A stretch of DNA of 64,000 nt. Source: Heterostelium multicystogenum (lineage: Eukaryota; Evosea; Eumycetozoa; Acytosteliales; Acytosteliaceae). Under the pieces are notes generated by a model that saw only the letters and a program-made list of their open reading frames with translations, ran no database searches and had not been told where the DNA came from. Both the position numbers and the translations under genes were made by a program. This document shows positions 12,399 to 24,918 of this stretch, one piece after another. The stretch's first letter is position 1; each line of letters opens with the position of its first letter. Location: assembly GCA_003667245.1 (NCBI GenBank), contig RCNN01000105.1:17601-81600 (forward strand), in the 5' to 3' direction.

Positions 12399-14228
12399 TC
12401 AATTAAAATTGGAAAGAACTAAAAGCTTTTCATTCAAGTCTGCCAATCTATCATATGCATTTGTAAGTAAAGTAAATGTGTTAACCAAAGTTGGTATGGG
12501 CTGTCTATACTCTGTATGATCGATAACTGTCACCAGCTGAAGACTACCTCCCTTAGTCGTTTGGCTAATAAAATATTAATTAAAATTAGCTTGATGCTGT
12601 TTGATAGTGCAAAAAAGAAAGTTAACTGATACATACAATGGTGGAATTCCGTGTGCATTTGTATTTTCATTTGATTCTGATCTGATATTGTCAGATGAAG
12701 ATATGAGCATTGAAGAATTGTTGTCAGAAACACCTGGAGAAGATGATCGCAGAATAGGTCCTGTTGATGTCGCCAAATTGGACGATGATCCAGTGGATGT
12801 TATGGTTTGAGCCTTTGATCTTCTTTTTGATGGGCTATTATCGTGGTGGTGGAGGTGGAGATGGTGGTGATGTGATTGCGATCCACTAGCAGCTGTAGCT
12901 CCACCAGCGGTTGATGAGATTTGTAATTCATAAACACTAAATACAAGCTCGCAGTTTGCGATAGTCAAGTTGACATTGATCTCAAATGGAAGTGGTGGTT
13001 GCAAAACTGTTGACTGGTACATTGTAGATGGGAATACATTTCGACTTGGCAAAAGAAGCTCATCGCGTGCCTGTGATAGCCACTCTGAGATACGAGTGAA
13101 TGACTCAACAAGTGAACTCAACTCTGGGAAGCTGCCATTTGATAAATTTGAAGATGTGCCATGATTTTGTGAGTGGCGATGACTGTTAAGCGATGGTATC
13201 CATCCACTGCTTTGACCCAACACGTTTGATGACGAACTATTGATTTGTCCTGATGAAGATAATGGATTTGGCTGTTGGCCAGCATTACTATATATTTGAG
13301 GGTTATTCGAAGGTACATATGATTCTGAGAAAACAATCAAGTTGTCCAGTTCAGTTAGAATGAGATGTAAATAATTATAGCTGTTTTGTATCTGTTGAAT
13401 TCGCCATGGATGTGACTTATTTATCAATGTCTTATAAACTGGAACATTATAGTTTGGTTTTACTTGGTTTGCTAAATTTGATCAAAATCTCTGGAGATTC
13501 AACTAACCATCCATTTATATTTAAAGTACCCCTTGATCCCCTATTTAAAAATTGCTCATTGGTTAATATTTCCACCGCTTAAATACATAGATTGGAAACT
13601 GTATAATTACTCCTGTGTTTCAAAGTTAATTACTTTATTCTCTATAATTTTATCTTGTAAAATATCTACAGTTTTATATTAGTCAATCAAATCAAAATGA
13701 ATAATCCCTAGACTTAGGTACTTACCATCTAACTCCTCGACATTAATTGTAAAAGAACTAGTCATATCTTTCATTATATCAACGCTTCCTCTACGATCAC
13801 TTGATGTTGTAGATATTGAAGATTGGTGTGTTTGACTTAACTGTTGGCTTGTTGATTGGTTTGTCTGTTGTGATTGCTGTTGCTGTTGTTGCTGCTCACT
13901 ATTCTTTACATTAAAATAATACTACTGATGTCATATTCCCCACTTTCGGGTTTAACTTTATCAGGCTTAAGTAACTGTACACATCGCTATATTCAAGAGT
14001 AGAATCATAATCAATATCAATTCCAAATACATAAACACCATACTCATAATCATGCTGACTCTGCGTGTAATTACTAATAAAACATACTTCTAATATTCTT
14101 TTAACACGTTTACAAATAATAGGAACCTCTTGTTTAATGAGCCAATTGGCTTCGAGTTGCATGTAGCAAACCTCCATCGAACTTGTACACTCATCCTGTT
14201 GTAAATGAGATATGTCTAAATCTGTCAT
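12399..14228 (-). CDS. Rogdi / Rav2-like protein
   Basis: Rogdi is the animal counterpart of yeast Rav2, a RAVE-type factor in V-ATPase assembly. The start MTDLDISHLQQDE leads into EANWLIKQEVPIICKRVKRIL, the conserved N-terminal helix. Downstream are RGTLNINGWLVESPEILIKF, SHPWRIQQIQNSY, FPSTMYQSTVLQPPLPFEIN and RQPIPTLVNTFTLL, all in the Rogdi order. Exons: 14228-13726, 13665-13611, 13540-12637 and 12564-12399. Two frame breaks, one near 13914 (TTTT) and one near 13470 (AAA), are single-base gains. After removing them the exons give 541 residues. Dictyostelid-style inserts are a Gln-rich stretch, an Asn/Ser-rich stretch and a His-rich stretch. The assignment rests on several collinear motifs. 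Confidence 0.8.
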
Positions 14229-14630
14229 AGTACTCTTTCCTGTTCAGACAACAACCCAATTACTCTAACTATAATACTACTCTAGCAATACACTACTACT
14301 ATAATAATAATAATAATAATATCGTTTATAGATATAATATATAATTTGTAAAAAGTAATCTAACCTTTTCCTCAGCAATTTCAAGAGTATCCAGTGGTCT
14401 GTCTGCAGAGTGTGTTAGTGCTTTATTGCTGTTTTTCGAAGTTCTGTATTAAATTTGAATTTGATTTTTTTGAATTTTTATTTTCATTTTTTGCGTGGCT
14501 GAGACACAGGGTGCCGCTCGTTGCCTGTTGGATTCTGTGCTCTGAGCAAGCAGCGAGTGTCACACCTCATATTAGAGATATCTACATCGATTTCAGCTCT
14601 ACTTTGGTCATTTCCCCTATACCACTTAAA
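14229..14630. other. Divergent intergenic region
   Basis: About 400 bp between divergent Rogdi and ribosomal protein L11. It contains an ATA/ATT repeat near 14298-14320 and a higher-GC block (14500-14560) that may be promoter or 5' UTR of L11. Confidence 0.55.
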
Positions 14631-15370
14631 ATGGTGTGTATCTACTTTATCTATGATAGAGATAATCATGAATCAAATGAATTGATTCCATAGATAACAT
14701 CTCAAATGATAAATCACATCATTCTAACATACCTCTCTCCCTATACTTAATATATATTATATGTATTTCGTGATGTTTACATCAACATTATTAATCACTA
14801 TAGTCTGCTAAAGCCACCAAGAACGCTGCCAAGCTCCCAGTCCAAGAGAAAACCAAGAAGGACAACATCAACAGAAAGCTCAAGATTGAGAAGTTGATCC
14901 TCAACATTTGTGTTGGTGAATCTGGTGACAGACTCGTCCGTGCCGCCAAGGTATTGGAGCAACTCACTGGTCAAACCCCAGTTTACTCCAAGGCCCGTTA
15001 CACCGTCAGATCCTTCTCCATTCGTCGTAATGAGCAAATTGCCGTTCACGTCACCGTCCGTGGTGAGAAGGCTGCTGAAATCCTCGAGAAGGGTTTGAAG
15101 GTTCGTGAGTTCGAATTGAGAAACAAGAACTTCTCCAACAACGGTTCATTCGGTTTCGGTATCCAAGAACACATCGATTTGGGTGTCAAGTACGACCCAT
15201 CCACCGGTATTTACGGTATGGATTTCTTCGTTGTCCTCGGACGTCCAGGTTTCCGTGTCTGTCGTAGAAAGAGAGCCAACACCAAGATTGGATTCCAACA
15301 CAGAATCACCAAGGAAGACACCATTGCCTGGTACAAGTCAACCTACGAGGGTATCGTCATTGGAAAGTAA
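14631..15370 (+). CDS. rpl11: 60S ribosomal protein L11 (uL5)
   Basis: A 5S-RNA-binding protein of the large ribosomal subunit. The start codon (14631-14633) is followed directly by a 170-bp intron (14634-14803, GTGTGT...TAG). Exon 2 then encodes [20 protein letters not shown] and the L11 body. Recognisable stretches are [55 protein letters not shown] and [10 protein letters not shown]. The protein has 189 residues, slightly longer than usual at the N terminus, and needs no frame repair. Codons are strongly biased to C-ended forms. AATAAA lies at 15404-15409. No other in-frame ATG upstream of the intron fits better. Confidence 0.95.
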
Positions 15371-15403
15371 ATTAATGTTCTTGTTACTTTAAGTGGTGAA
15401 ATC

Positions 15404-15409
15404 AATAAA
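15404..15409 (+). terminator. Poly(A) signal of L11
   Basis: AATAAA lies 34 bp after the L11 stop codon, followed by a T-rich run. It is called from position and consensus. Confidence 0.5.
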
Positions 15410-15546
15410 CCTTTTTTTTAAAAGAAAAAAAGTATATATAAAACAGCAGCAGTATCAATTGTAACTTTCATTATTCATTATTTGATTGACAAAGCGTGTA
15501 GAATTATGATTGTGGTTTGGATGTGTTTTAAATTACAAGTTATTAT

Positions 15547-16232
15547 TTATTTCTTCAGTTCATATTCAATTGCAGAGAGATCATTGGCAGTGTTCACAGT
15601 GAAATCTGCAGGTTCTGGTGCCGGTTTGATATTTCCCCAAATATTTACATATAGTCGCATGAATCCATTGAATACTCTAATTGTACTATTTCTAACAATA
15701 ATTGTATTTCCAGGTTGAACTACATCATTTTGTTCTATTAAATAATATACAATAAATGGATTAGAATCCAGAGTCTGACAGCATTATTCATTGACATTGT
15801 AATTTTTACTTCCATACCATTCTTTACAGTTAAAATTATAGTTCCAGTTTCATCACCAACCACAGCCTCGGAAATATACTCTTTATTTTCTTTTTTTCTG
15901 TCAATAACAACCTTGGTACTTAATACCTTTAATACTAAATTATGACCACTTGTCATTGGCTTCAAATGTTCAACCTTTGTAACTAGTATGGTATTTAAAT
16001 AACATTAATTCATACTTCCAAGAATAATCCAAAAATTATCAAGACTACAACAAATAAACAACTCAGACATTGATTTATTTGCAAAAAATAACTCTACTTC
16101 TGAATGCATCTTGTAGCCTACTGTTGTATTATTAATAACTAAACATGCACATTATGACTTACAAACAGCTTTTTGTAGAACAGGTACATGTGGTTGCTCT
16201 TTTGGTGAAGATGATGTAGTTGATTCGCTCAT
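15547..16232 (-). CDS. Small OB-fold nucleic-acid-binding protein (plant At4g28440-like)
   Basis: Three exons, 16232-16163, 15982-15818 and 15734-15547, join in phase to 140 residues with no frame repair. After a short Ser/Thr-rich N terminus the OB-fold reads FTKVEHLKPMTSGHNLVLKV, then VVGDETGTIILTVKN, EQNDVVQPGNTIIVRN and FNGFMRLYVNIWGNI, ending LSAIEYELKK. It matches plant At4g28440-type proteins along its length and more distantly SOSS-B single-strand-binding subunits. Binding to RNA or single-stranded DNA is expected, but the target cannot be seen. It converges on L11, 176 bp away. Confidence 0.82.
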
Positions 16233-16759
16233 TTCTAATATATAATAGCTCTCTATAATATCTCTATATAATATATATCTATGGATGGTGGATATCTATT
16301 CAAATCTATAATATTAAATTTCTTTAATAACAATAATAAAAATATGATCTGTCAATTGAATAAACTCAATTAGATGTGTGAAGTTGTAAAAAACAAAATT
16401 TAAATTAATCCCCTTTTTAAAAATTGAATTCAATTTACTTAATTGACCATTCTCACTTCATTTATTCACTCAGTTCATTGTAATCATGATTAAATTGATC
16501 CATTCTATTCTTGGAATCTGCTGCATTAATTAATAGGTTGCATCAAAGTAGAGCCTATGTTACTAATAAAAATGAATCAATCAGGTTGATTCATGGTTGA
16601 CTTTGATCTGATTGTAAATGTTAGAGATAATGACAAGTCAGCGACTATTACTGCTACTAATACTATTATAACTTATTAATGAATCATTGATAAGAAAAAA
16701 TGATTGGTTTAAATGATTGTTTTATAAAATGGCTTTTCTAATTTATTAAAACACGATGT
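16233..16759. other. Intergenic region with a hairpin
   Basis: About 530 bp between the OB-fold gene start and the 3' end of S19, both on minus. It is AT-rich apart from a 9-bp inverted repeat at 16572-16594. Confidence 0.6.
16572..16594. repeat. 9-bp inverted repeat
   Basis: ATGAATCAA and TTGATTCAT are exact reverse complements separated by TCAGG. It may be a regulatory palindrome, an RNA hairpin near the S19 3' end, or chance. Confidence 0.6.
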
Positions 16760-17215
16760 TTAGTTCTTGGCGTGCTTCAAGTTGTAGACTTGCTTGGCGA
16801 TACGATCGAGATCACGACGACCAGTGGAGGTGATTCTTCTTCCACCCTTGGTAGCGTCGGTTTCGACAACCTTCAAGGCGGTCAATTGCTTCAAGCAGTA
16901 ACGGATGACACCACCGTTGGCTTGGTGGAAGTGGTTTGGACGGACACCATCACGACGGTTACCACCGAAAACCTTTCTGTAACATCCAACACCATCACCA
17001 CCACGGAGGTATACCTTACGGGCCAAGGCGGCAATACGGACGTATAACCAGTCTGGGTTTGAGGGTGGGAGCTCCTTGTGAGTGGCAGTCTTGACAATGT
17101 CAACCCATCTTGGGACATGGACACGACCAGTCTTCTTCAAGAACTTGGCGTAGTGAGCAATGAATTCTTGTGGGCAAACGTCCTTAACAGTTACACTTTG
17201 TACAGTAGTGGCCAT
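16760..17215 (-). CDS. rps19: 40S ribosomal protein S19 (eS19)
   Basis: A single exon of 151 residues, the usual length for eS19. Recognisable stretches are VKDVCPQEFIAHYAKFLKK, HVPRWVDIVKTATHKELPP, DWLYVRIAALARKVYLRGG, YRKVFGGNRRDGVRPNHF and GRRITSTGRRDLDRIA. Codons are strongly biased. An AG directly precedes the ATG (ATCATAGATG), so an upstream 5' UTR intron is possible. The next gene upstream is the divergent L21, 2.35 kb away. Confidence 0.96.
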   Translation of the reverse strand: MATTVQSVTVKDVCPQEFIAHYAKFLKKTGRVHVPRWVDIVKTATHKELPPSNPDWLYVRIAALARKVYLRGGDGVGCYRKVFGGNRRDGVRPNHFHQANGGVIRYCLKQLTALKVVETDATKGGRRITSTGRRDLDRIAKQVYNLKHAKN

Positions 17216-19570
17216 CTATGATTGAAATGCAAGAGTTAGTAACTATGATCGATTGGAAAGAAAATAATAATGATTTTGAACTGAAAAAGTCGACGAGGAA
17301 AATAAAATAACAAAAAAAATGTACCAAAAACTAATAATAAATTCGTGAAGACAAAACAACCAACAATCAATCGAAACATCCATAGACCTGATATCTACTA
17401 CATCATAATCTGATCAGAAACATTACAACATCGCTTAACTATTAGTACTGCTAATTATATTATTATTCTGTAATTGTTCGAAATAGACATAGCTGCTCCT
17501 AACACTAGGATTATCATCTGCGAATCTTTGTGCAAATTTCAACAGTTCCACGTTTACTATCTATTCTATTTATTTTGTCTATCTTTCTATTTATCTATTT
17601 TATCTAACTGACATTTTCAAATCTATAGACTAAAACCTGAACTTATTTTGTTGAATGCGTTTGTTGTTTGTTTCTGATCAGATGTTGATTGCAGAGACGA
17701 TCGTTCGAATCTATTCATATGGTTTGATTTAATTATTTTCTGTCTAAAAATCTAGAACCTAAATAAATATTATTTGTAGATTGATAATTGTGTAAACTAA
17801 ATAAATATAGTAGATATTGTGTAGAGTAGAAGTAGGTACATTTAATTTGAAGAAAAGTGCACTTGGGTAGTAGTATAGATAGAGATATAAAAACACACCT
17901 TATATATGAACGGGTCGTTACTCGAGTGGAAAAAGGAAGTTTGAGTAATTTTGTGTGCTGATTTAGCGGTGAGTGCTTCTGTTTCGAAAAATAAAAATTA
18001 AAAAAAATAAAAAATTCACAAAAATTTCAAAAAAAAATAATGCTCAACGTTACCTCTATGAGGCTTTGACTATGCTTCTTTAAAAATATTTGGTGCAAAT
18101 TCATGATTTCATTCATTTTAATACAATAATGTGAGGCTCATATAAAATTGGAAAACCAAAAAAAAAATTTGGTGTGCATGAGATCCTTGCTTTACAAATT
18201 AATGCCCATGCATTTATTTTACTGATTTTGCTCATTTTCTCAAATGTATTCATAAATAATAACCCATCAAATACATAATTCAATGATAAAGCAATATTAA
18301 TAATTGATCACACTACCAAACAATATCAAATCGATAGTGTTAAATCTTTTATAATGTTTGATTAGAAATAAAATTCCATTCCAAATTTCATTGAATAGTA
18401 ACATTTAATATGTTGATTGAGCTAATCTAATTCTTAGTTTAATGTTTTTTAATATGCACCGAATTTAAACTTCTTTCATCAAATACTCCGCAACTGATTG
18501 GATATTAATGTATTATAATAATACTAAATCAATCAAATAAGTTCAAATTTGATTGGGATATATGATATGCAATACACTAATCTATATCAGAGTATATCCA
18601 ACAAAATAAATAGCTGACTTATTTGATTGATTTGACTTGATGTTGTCAAGTAGTCATATAGAGTTGTTTATATGACTGTTGGTATGTCTGGTCTTAATTA
18701 AATTTGGGGTCAGCGATTCTGGGTTTTTTTTTCTCAAATTCATGCATGGTGGTCAAGAAGTTGTTGTATGGTGATAGAATGTAAATAAACATTGTAACGT
18801 TTTTCGTTTCTTTTTTTTAATTTTTTTTTATTCTATTTTTTTTTGAGAGTGAAAAAATAGTATCAAGTGAAAAAAAAACTAAAGCCACAGACAGAAGTCC
18901 TTATCATTCCTCTCAAGCGCTAGGTAGGTAAACAAACCTATGTTATTATTACTATTGATTATTTAGTTCACTACTGCCGTCAATAATCATCATCATCGTA
19001 ATCTTATTATTATCATCATCAGATCAGAATAATAATCACTATACTACTTTTACTACTATGCATTTAGAAAAATAATTATAGTTATAATATTTTACGAGAA
19101 ATTATTTGTTTGAAAATTATTATTATTTTTAAATAAATAATTGATATAGTTTACTTGTAATAATCTCTACATTATATATCAGTATTATAAATTATCTATT
19201 TAGTTTAGAACATCTTGAAGTTGAAACAGGTTGTTAGAAAAATAGTTTAGAGAATAAATCTTGATACTAGGTTAACATCAGCGTCGTTAAAATGAATTAG
19301 TTCACAAGAAATACTCTTTCAACAACAGATCTATCAAAACCGAGATTTACATCAATGATTCACAACAGGTTATAACATAGTAGTAATAAATTAATAAATA
19401 ATAACAATACGAAATACATAAGATAAGATGATGATGATGATGATGATGACAATAACGTTGCAGTAATGATCTAAGATGAAATTTAATGATAGCAAAATTA
19501 ATAGTTTTTTAAAAAAAACATATGTACTAATCGTAATCTCAAATACCCTACTCAAACAATAGATTAAAAA
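17216..19570. other. Long divergent intergenic region between S19 and L21
   Basis: About 2.35 kb with no supported protein gene. It is mostly A/T. A GATGATGAT run lies at 19427-19449. A less AT-rich patch near 18880-18930 ends in CGCTAGGTAGGT and could be a 5' UTR exon of L21 with a splice donor. Confidence 0.6.
19427..19449. repeat. GAT trinucleotide microsatellite
   Basis: Seven to eight GAT units in the L21 upstream region. It is non-coding. Confidence 0.85.
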
Positions 19571-20062
19571 ATGACTCACTCATACGGTCAACGTTCAGGT
19601 ACCAGACACAAGTTCGCTCGTGGATTCAGACAACACGGTCTCCTCAAGACTACCACTTTCTTGAGAACCTTCCGTTTGGGAGATATCGTCGATATCAAGG
19701 CATCTGGTAATGTCCACAAGGGTATGCCACACAAGTACTACCACGGTCGTACCGGTCGTGTCTGGAATGTCACCCCACGTGCTATTGGTGTCGTCGTCAA
19801 CAAGCGTGTTGGTCCACGTTACATTGCCAAGAAGATCCACGTCCGTGTTGAGCATGTCAGACCATCCAACTCCATGGCCGCCAACAAGAAGGCCATCGAG
19901 CAAAGACGTCAAGCTTTCTTGGCCGCCATCAAAGCCCGTAAGGCCGGTCAAAAGGTTACTCTCCCAATCTTGCCAGCTCAACCAAAGTCTGGTTTCTTCG
20001 TAAACCCAAGAGACTCTGAGCTCCAAACCATCACCCCACTCCGTTACGAATTGTTATTGTAA
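19571..20062 (+). CDS. rpl21: 60S ribosomal protein L21 (eL21)
   Basis: A single exon of 163 residues (human has 160). It begins MTHSYGQRSGTRHKFARGFR, and also shows GDIVDIKASGNVHKGMPHKY, YHGRTGRVWNV and HVRVEHVRPS. It has highly biased codons and no frame problem. AATAAATAACAAATAAA follows within 60 bp of the stop and supplies poly(A) signals. Confidence 0.96.
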   Translation: MTHSYGQRSGTRHKFARGFRQHGLLKTTTFLRTFRLGDIVDIKASGNVHKGMPHKYYHGRTGRVWNVTPRAIGVVVNKRVGPRYIAKKIHVRVEHVRPSNSMAANKKAIEQRRQAFLAAIKARKAGQKVTLPILPAQPKSGFFVNPRDSELQTITPLRYELLL

Positions 20063-20198
20063 ATTTATTTAGCCTGTGCTCTATATGGTCATTTTTTAAT
20101 ACAAAACAATAAATAACAAATAAACCTAAATAATCTAGCAAATTTAATCAACCTAGTCGTCTTCAATTATATCCATATACTATTCTTGTACACAGTTG

Positions 20199-20221
20199 TT
20201 GATTGATTGATTGATTGATTG
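20199..20221. repeat. GATT tetranucleotide microsatellite
   Basis: Five tandem GATT units downstream of L21. Confidence 0.85.
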
Positions 20222-21867
20222 CTGTTTCATTTACTCTGTCTGAACAGTTGAACAACAACTTGCAAGCAGATGTGTTGAAGAATCGAGAATAAATAGAAAA
20301 AGAATTTATACAAATTCAATAATTTATATATTTCATAACAACTCAAATTGTGTTCGTATAACATCATCGTTATCTTTGATCAACGTTTCTTCATATTACG
20401 TAATAGAAGTTATATGTAAATCAGTGTTCATTGATTGATTTCATATGAGTGGTGTAATATCTTTGTAGGTAAATAAATTATTGCTACATTTGGATGATGG
20501 AATAGATAGAAGTATAACGAAGTGTTTATCTAGCCAATAGTTAGTTTGAGTTATTCATATTGCATCTAGGTGTGGGGGTTGTTTTGGTGAGTGATGAGAT
20601 TGGGTGAGTGGTGGTTGATTGATTTGATGATTTTGACAGTGAGTTTGTATGTCATCGTCAGGTGAACAAGTTTGGATATCTGATCATTTTATTGTATACA
20701 TCACCAAGATATTTGATGTATTTTTTGTAAGAATGGAAATTTACAAATAATGATTGATTTGAATTGATTTTCTACAAACTATATTGAACATCATTTTTAT
20801 TCTGATATCCAGATGCTCTGTAATCCTATTTAATAAATATTCTAAAAGTAGATATTGGAAAATTTGTAAAATAAACCTTTGAGTTTGTTTACAAATAATA
20901 TTTTAAAAAAAAAATGAAGAGAACTAAAATAATAAATAAAAAGTATATATCTTTAAAAATTCATCATCAAGTTTCACTATCATAATAACTCAATCATAGT
21001 TTCATTGTAAGAATATTAATAAGTAAATTATAACTTCAAAGCAATTATTAAAATTTTAGTAAAAGAAGAATATTACCAAAAGTTTGGAAATCATAGACAC
21101 CATTACTAGTATTATTAGATTTTAAAAGAAATAAGATTACAATTGTAATAATATTATTACACAACTATTCCATTGATATTAGTCATCATTTAGTATACAA
21201 AAAAGTAATTTTAAAATAGCTATAATCCATTCCTAGTACTCTATCTTGGATTGTTTCTATATCTTAGTAATTCAAATGATTCTTTGGAATAACTAATCGT
21301 TATCATTTCCCCCATTCCAAAAAATGAATCAAATAATTAATTTCCCAGGTATTTTTAAATAGTTGTTTGTTGTTGTAATGAAATGTATTAGGAAATGTTT
21401 TAGTAATAGTAAAAGTAATAATTTATTAGAATTAATTTGACATTTGATTTTTCGATCAAGTTTTATTATGTTGTTATCAAAGTATGTTTTTGGATATTGG
21501 TTTCGTTTTTTAACAGTTACATTCCTATTTTTATTGGTATTACACAAGTGTGGTTGTAATGGATTCAAGGTATTACAATGTTTTTATACATCATTTATTC
21601 ACCAATAATCGATTTTTTATGAATGATAAAAGTCAGTTTTTAAAAATAGAAAAGTAACATAACAAATCAAAAGTATCATCTTAATATCGTATACCACTCA
21701 AAATGTAATATATCATGTAGTACCATTGTTGTGTATTGTAGATAAAAAAATATATTTTATAGATAACCACACACCGATATTCACTGTTGTAGGAAAAAAC
21801 AAATTCACCCTTTACTCATAAACCACACTTTAATAACAAAGACAACACACCAAACATACTGTCCCAC

Positions 21868-21883
21868 ATACACATATGTGTAT
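21868..21883. repeat. 16-bp perfect palindrome
   Basis: ATACACATATGTGTAT equals its own reverse complement. It lies inside a less AT-rich, C-rich patch of a non-coding region and could be a protein-binding site. Confidence 0.7.
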
Positions 21884-23420
21884 ACCAAACCAGTAAACAA
21901 CCAGTAAATTGGACAACCACCAGGTACATTTTACAGGTTATTGTTGTAAAACTTGTTTGTGGAGGAATCCAGACAAAACAAAAAAAAAAAGAACATGTGA
22001 ATGGAAATCCAAACTAAAATAATATATGTTTTCATATTATTTAATTTTATTATTGAATATAATTTTCATTCGTTTCACAATTGGTTACTATTAATTCCAA
22101 AGATAGAAATTAAATAATGATTAATAGTTTGTTTTCCACTACAACAAAATAATAGTTTTTTTATTTAAATATTTTTCATTTTCCAGCAAGAGAAAATAAA
22201 TTGTAACATTAATAATAAAATTTCTTATATCAATAACTACTACTTTTTTATATAAGAGATCTACTTTTTTCAACCGATCTATTGAACTTAACTTGGTAAG
22301 AGTTTATTTTTAGCTTAGCAATTTCTTTTGGTTTTCCATTCCTTGTCAGAGTCATTAGAAGTTGAATTTAATTAATACGGTTGTACCTATCATATAATTG
22401 TGATTTTTTTATCGGATTTTTGAAGTAGAACACCCTATTTTTTTAATACTCGACAACATTGGATATATACAACAATAGCACCATACTTCCACTCAAAGCC
22501 CACACAATGCAAAACAACTACAAAATAATTCGAGGATGAGTGGTAACAGTGAAACTACCAAAAAAAACTATCAACAGATCTACACACTGAGTTAATTATT
22601 ACACAAACACCCCCAAGAAGACCACCCCAAACCAACCATACCTCAGCCATCGAATCTTAGATGAATAGCATCGTTTATTTTAAAACTCAAAGTCGAATTG
22701 ATTATTTCGTGATAAAACCTTTTTCGTTTACTGTTACTCTTAAATATCTTCTATTCAATTCATTTTAGTTATTTCAAAATCAAGAGTTATAATTTCAATA
22801 ACAAATATAATTATATATCTTTATTACTATTACTATTATTACTTAAAGTACAATTACAACCACAATTTCATCAAAATTCAATTTATTTTTATTTTTATTT
22901 ATATCTTTAATAATTACACCTATTGTTTAAATTGAAAATCTATATATTATTACAGTTTTATCTCATTCCAATATCATAAGTTTGAAATTGGGTTTTAGAT
23001 TCCAAAATAACAAATTCTTATTTTTTTTTGGTTTATATTTTATTTATTGAATTACATTATACACAATTATTTAACTTTTAATTTTGATAGTTTTGAAGTA
23101 GAAATTTCTTCATATAAACATATCATTTATTTATTATAATTATTATATTGAAATCTATTTTACTTATTTGAATTTGTTTTTTTTTCCTTTTATGTTCAAA
23201 AACCCAAAAATGAATGTCAAAAGCAGGTAAATATTATCAGATGAGATTCGTATCATTTAATTTAAATTTTAAAATAATAATAATGATTACAATGATTTCT
23301 TTTCCTTTGCTTTTATATTGGTTAATTTTGGTCATTAATCATTATTCATTTAACTAACTAAATATAAATAGGTTTATTAAAATTTTAAAGAAATACAACT
23401 TTTTCAAAAAAGGCAACAAA

Positions 23421-24918
23421 ATGGTCAGTGTAAACGGTCAAGTTTCGGAAGAAGTTTGTGGATTGAACTTACCCTACGAAGTTATTTTATATATATTTAA
23501 ATTTTTAAATTGTAAGTTTTTACATAAACTCATCAATGGTTCATTGTACTAATATGTTTATTAGTTTCTGATATTTGTAAACTCAGATTGGTTTCGAAAG
23601 ATTTTCTAAAGATATCATCAGAATTCTCATTATGGAAGATGTTTGTCTTGAGATTGAAAACCAATAACAAGCCACCACCCAGAGTTTGTCACACTGCAGT
23701 AGTATACAACAATAACATGTATGTCTATGGTGGACACCTTCCCGATAGACACACCTTTATCCAAGATGTAAAGAGTGATTTATATGAGTATAATTTTGGT
23801 ATTTATTGGTCAGATTCTAAAATTTCAACTGTTTTCTAACTATTATAACTATTAGATAGAAGAAAGTGGACCAAAAAGATTACCAAGGGTAAACCACTTC
23901 CAGAGAAAACTGAACACAGTGCAGTTGTTTATCAAGATTCCATGTATATTTTTGGTGGATACTCAGGACCACAGACATACCTTGATGTGTCAGTTTATAA
24001 ATTAAATTTGGAGACTTTGGAAGGATCCTCTATTGAAGGAAAAGGTGATCATCCTTCAGGAAGATCGGCCCATTGTGCAGTTGTATGGAATCACTATATG
24101 TATATCTTTGGTGGTTGGGATGGAACTGATTCGAATAATAGTTTCTTTAGATTCAACTTTTGTAAGTTTTATGTTTTAATGGATTGACCCTAAAAAAACA
24201 AACAATATTAATATTTTTTATATTATCAGTGACTGAGTTTTGGGAGGAAGTTCCAGCTAAAGGTACACCACCACCATGCATTAGATCTCACTCATGTGTT
24301 TTGTTTGATAACTTTTTATATATCATTGGTGGTTATGGTCCAGAAGGTCACACAGAATTCCCATACAGTTATGATTTGATAAATGATATTTGGATTCCAA
24401 TGTCAAACAACCGTGATGGACCATGTGCTAGATCTCGTTTGAGAACTGTTGTCTATGGAAACTACCTGTGGTGTCTTGGTGGATGGGATAGATCTTCTTA
24501 TTACAATGATCTGTGGCGCTTTAATTTGGAAACCAGGACCTGGACAAAGATGGATTCAAACTTTGAGCTCAACGGAATCGGTCAATACTCATTAGTTACA
24601 CACAAAAATCAAATATATATCTATGGTGGATATAACCCTTCGACTTCAACACCACAACCAAATCTATACACCTATATCGTAGGAAATCCATCGTTATCAG
24701 ATGCTGAAATCATGTCACTAGAGAAGATCTACGACGATGATAGTGACAGCAGTTCTGAGAAGAACGAACATTCACCGAAATCACTTGACGGATTCTCATG
24801 TTCCAAGGAGGGCGAACCGATTGATATGGAGACGATATCAACATCCAAAAAGACCTGTGAAACACTACAAAACCAAAGCAACCAAAATGGATCTTTTGTA
24901 GGAATACCTACAAACTAG
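23421..24918 (+). CDS. F-box / kelch-repeat protein
   Basis: Four exons, 23421-23511, 23565-23798, 23856-24161 and 24230-24918, join in phase to 439 residues with no frame repair. The N-terminal F-box reads LPYEVILYIFKFLNFSDICK..RLVSKDF. At least five kelch blades follow, each with a hydrophobic stretch and GG: MYVYGG, MYIFGGYSG, MYIFGGWDG, LYIIGGYGP, LWCLGGWDRS and IYIYGGY. The C-terminal tail is acidic and Ser-rich. Such proteins normally act as SCF ubiquitin-ligase substrate receptors, with the kelch propeller binding the target. The substrate is unknown. Introns are 53-68 bp. Confidence 0.9.

Larger units (their letters stand above)
20063..23420. other. Long gene-free AT-rich tract
   Basis: About 3.36 kb with no supported coding sequence. 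It holds a GATT repeat (20199-20221), a G/T-rich patch (about 20560-20650), C-rich/G-poor patches (about 21770-21930 and 22470-22650) and a 16-bp palindrome (21868-21883). The right end is probably the promoter and 5' UTR of the kelch gene. Confidence 0.6.

Noticed and set aside
17698..17712. CGTTCGAATC, like a tRNA B box
   Set aside because: No A box or cloverleaf upstream.
21329..21568. A 79-codon minus-strand open frame in the long gap
   Set aside because: Lys/Asn/Leu-rich as expected from AT-rich DNA, with no domain or signal.
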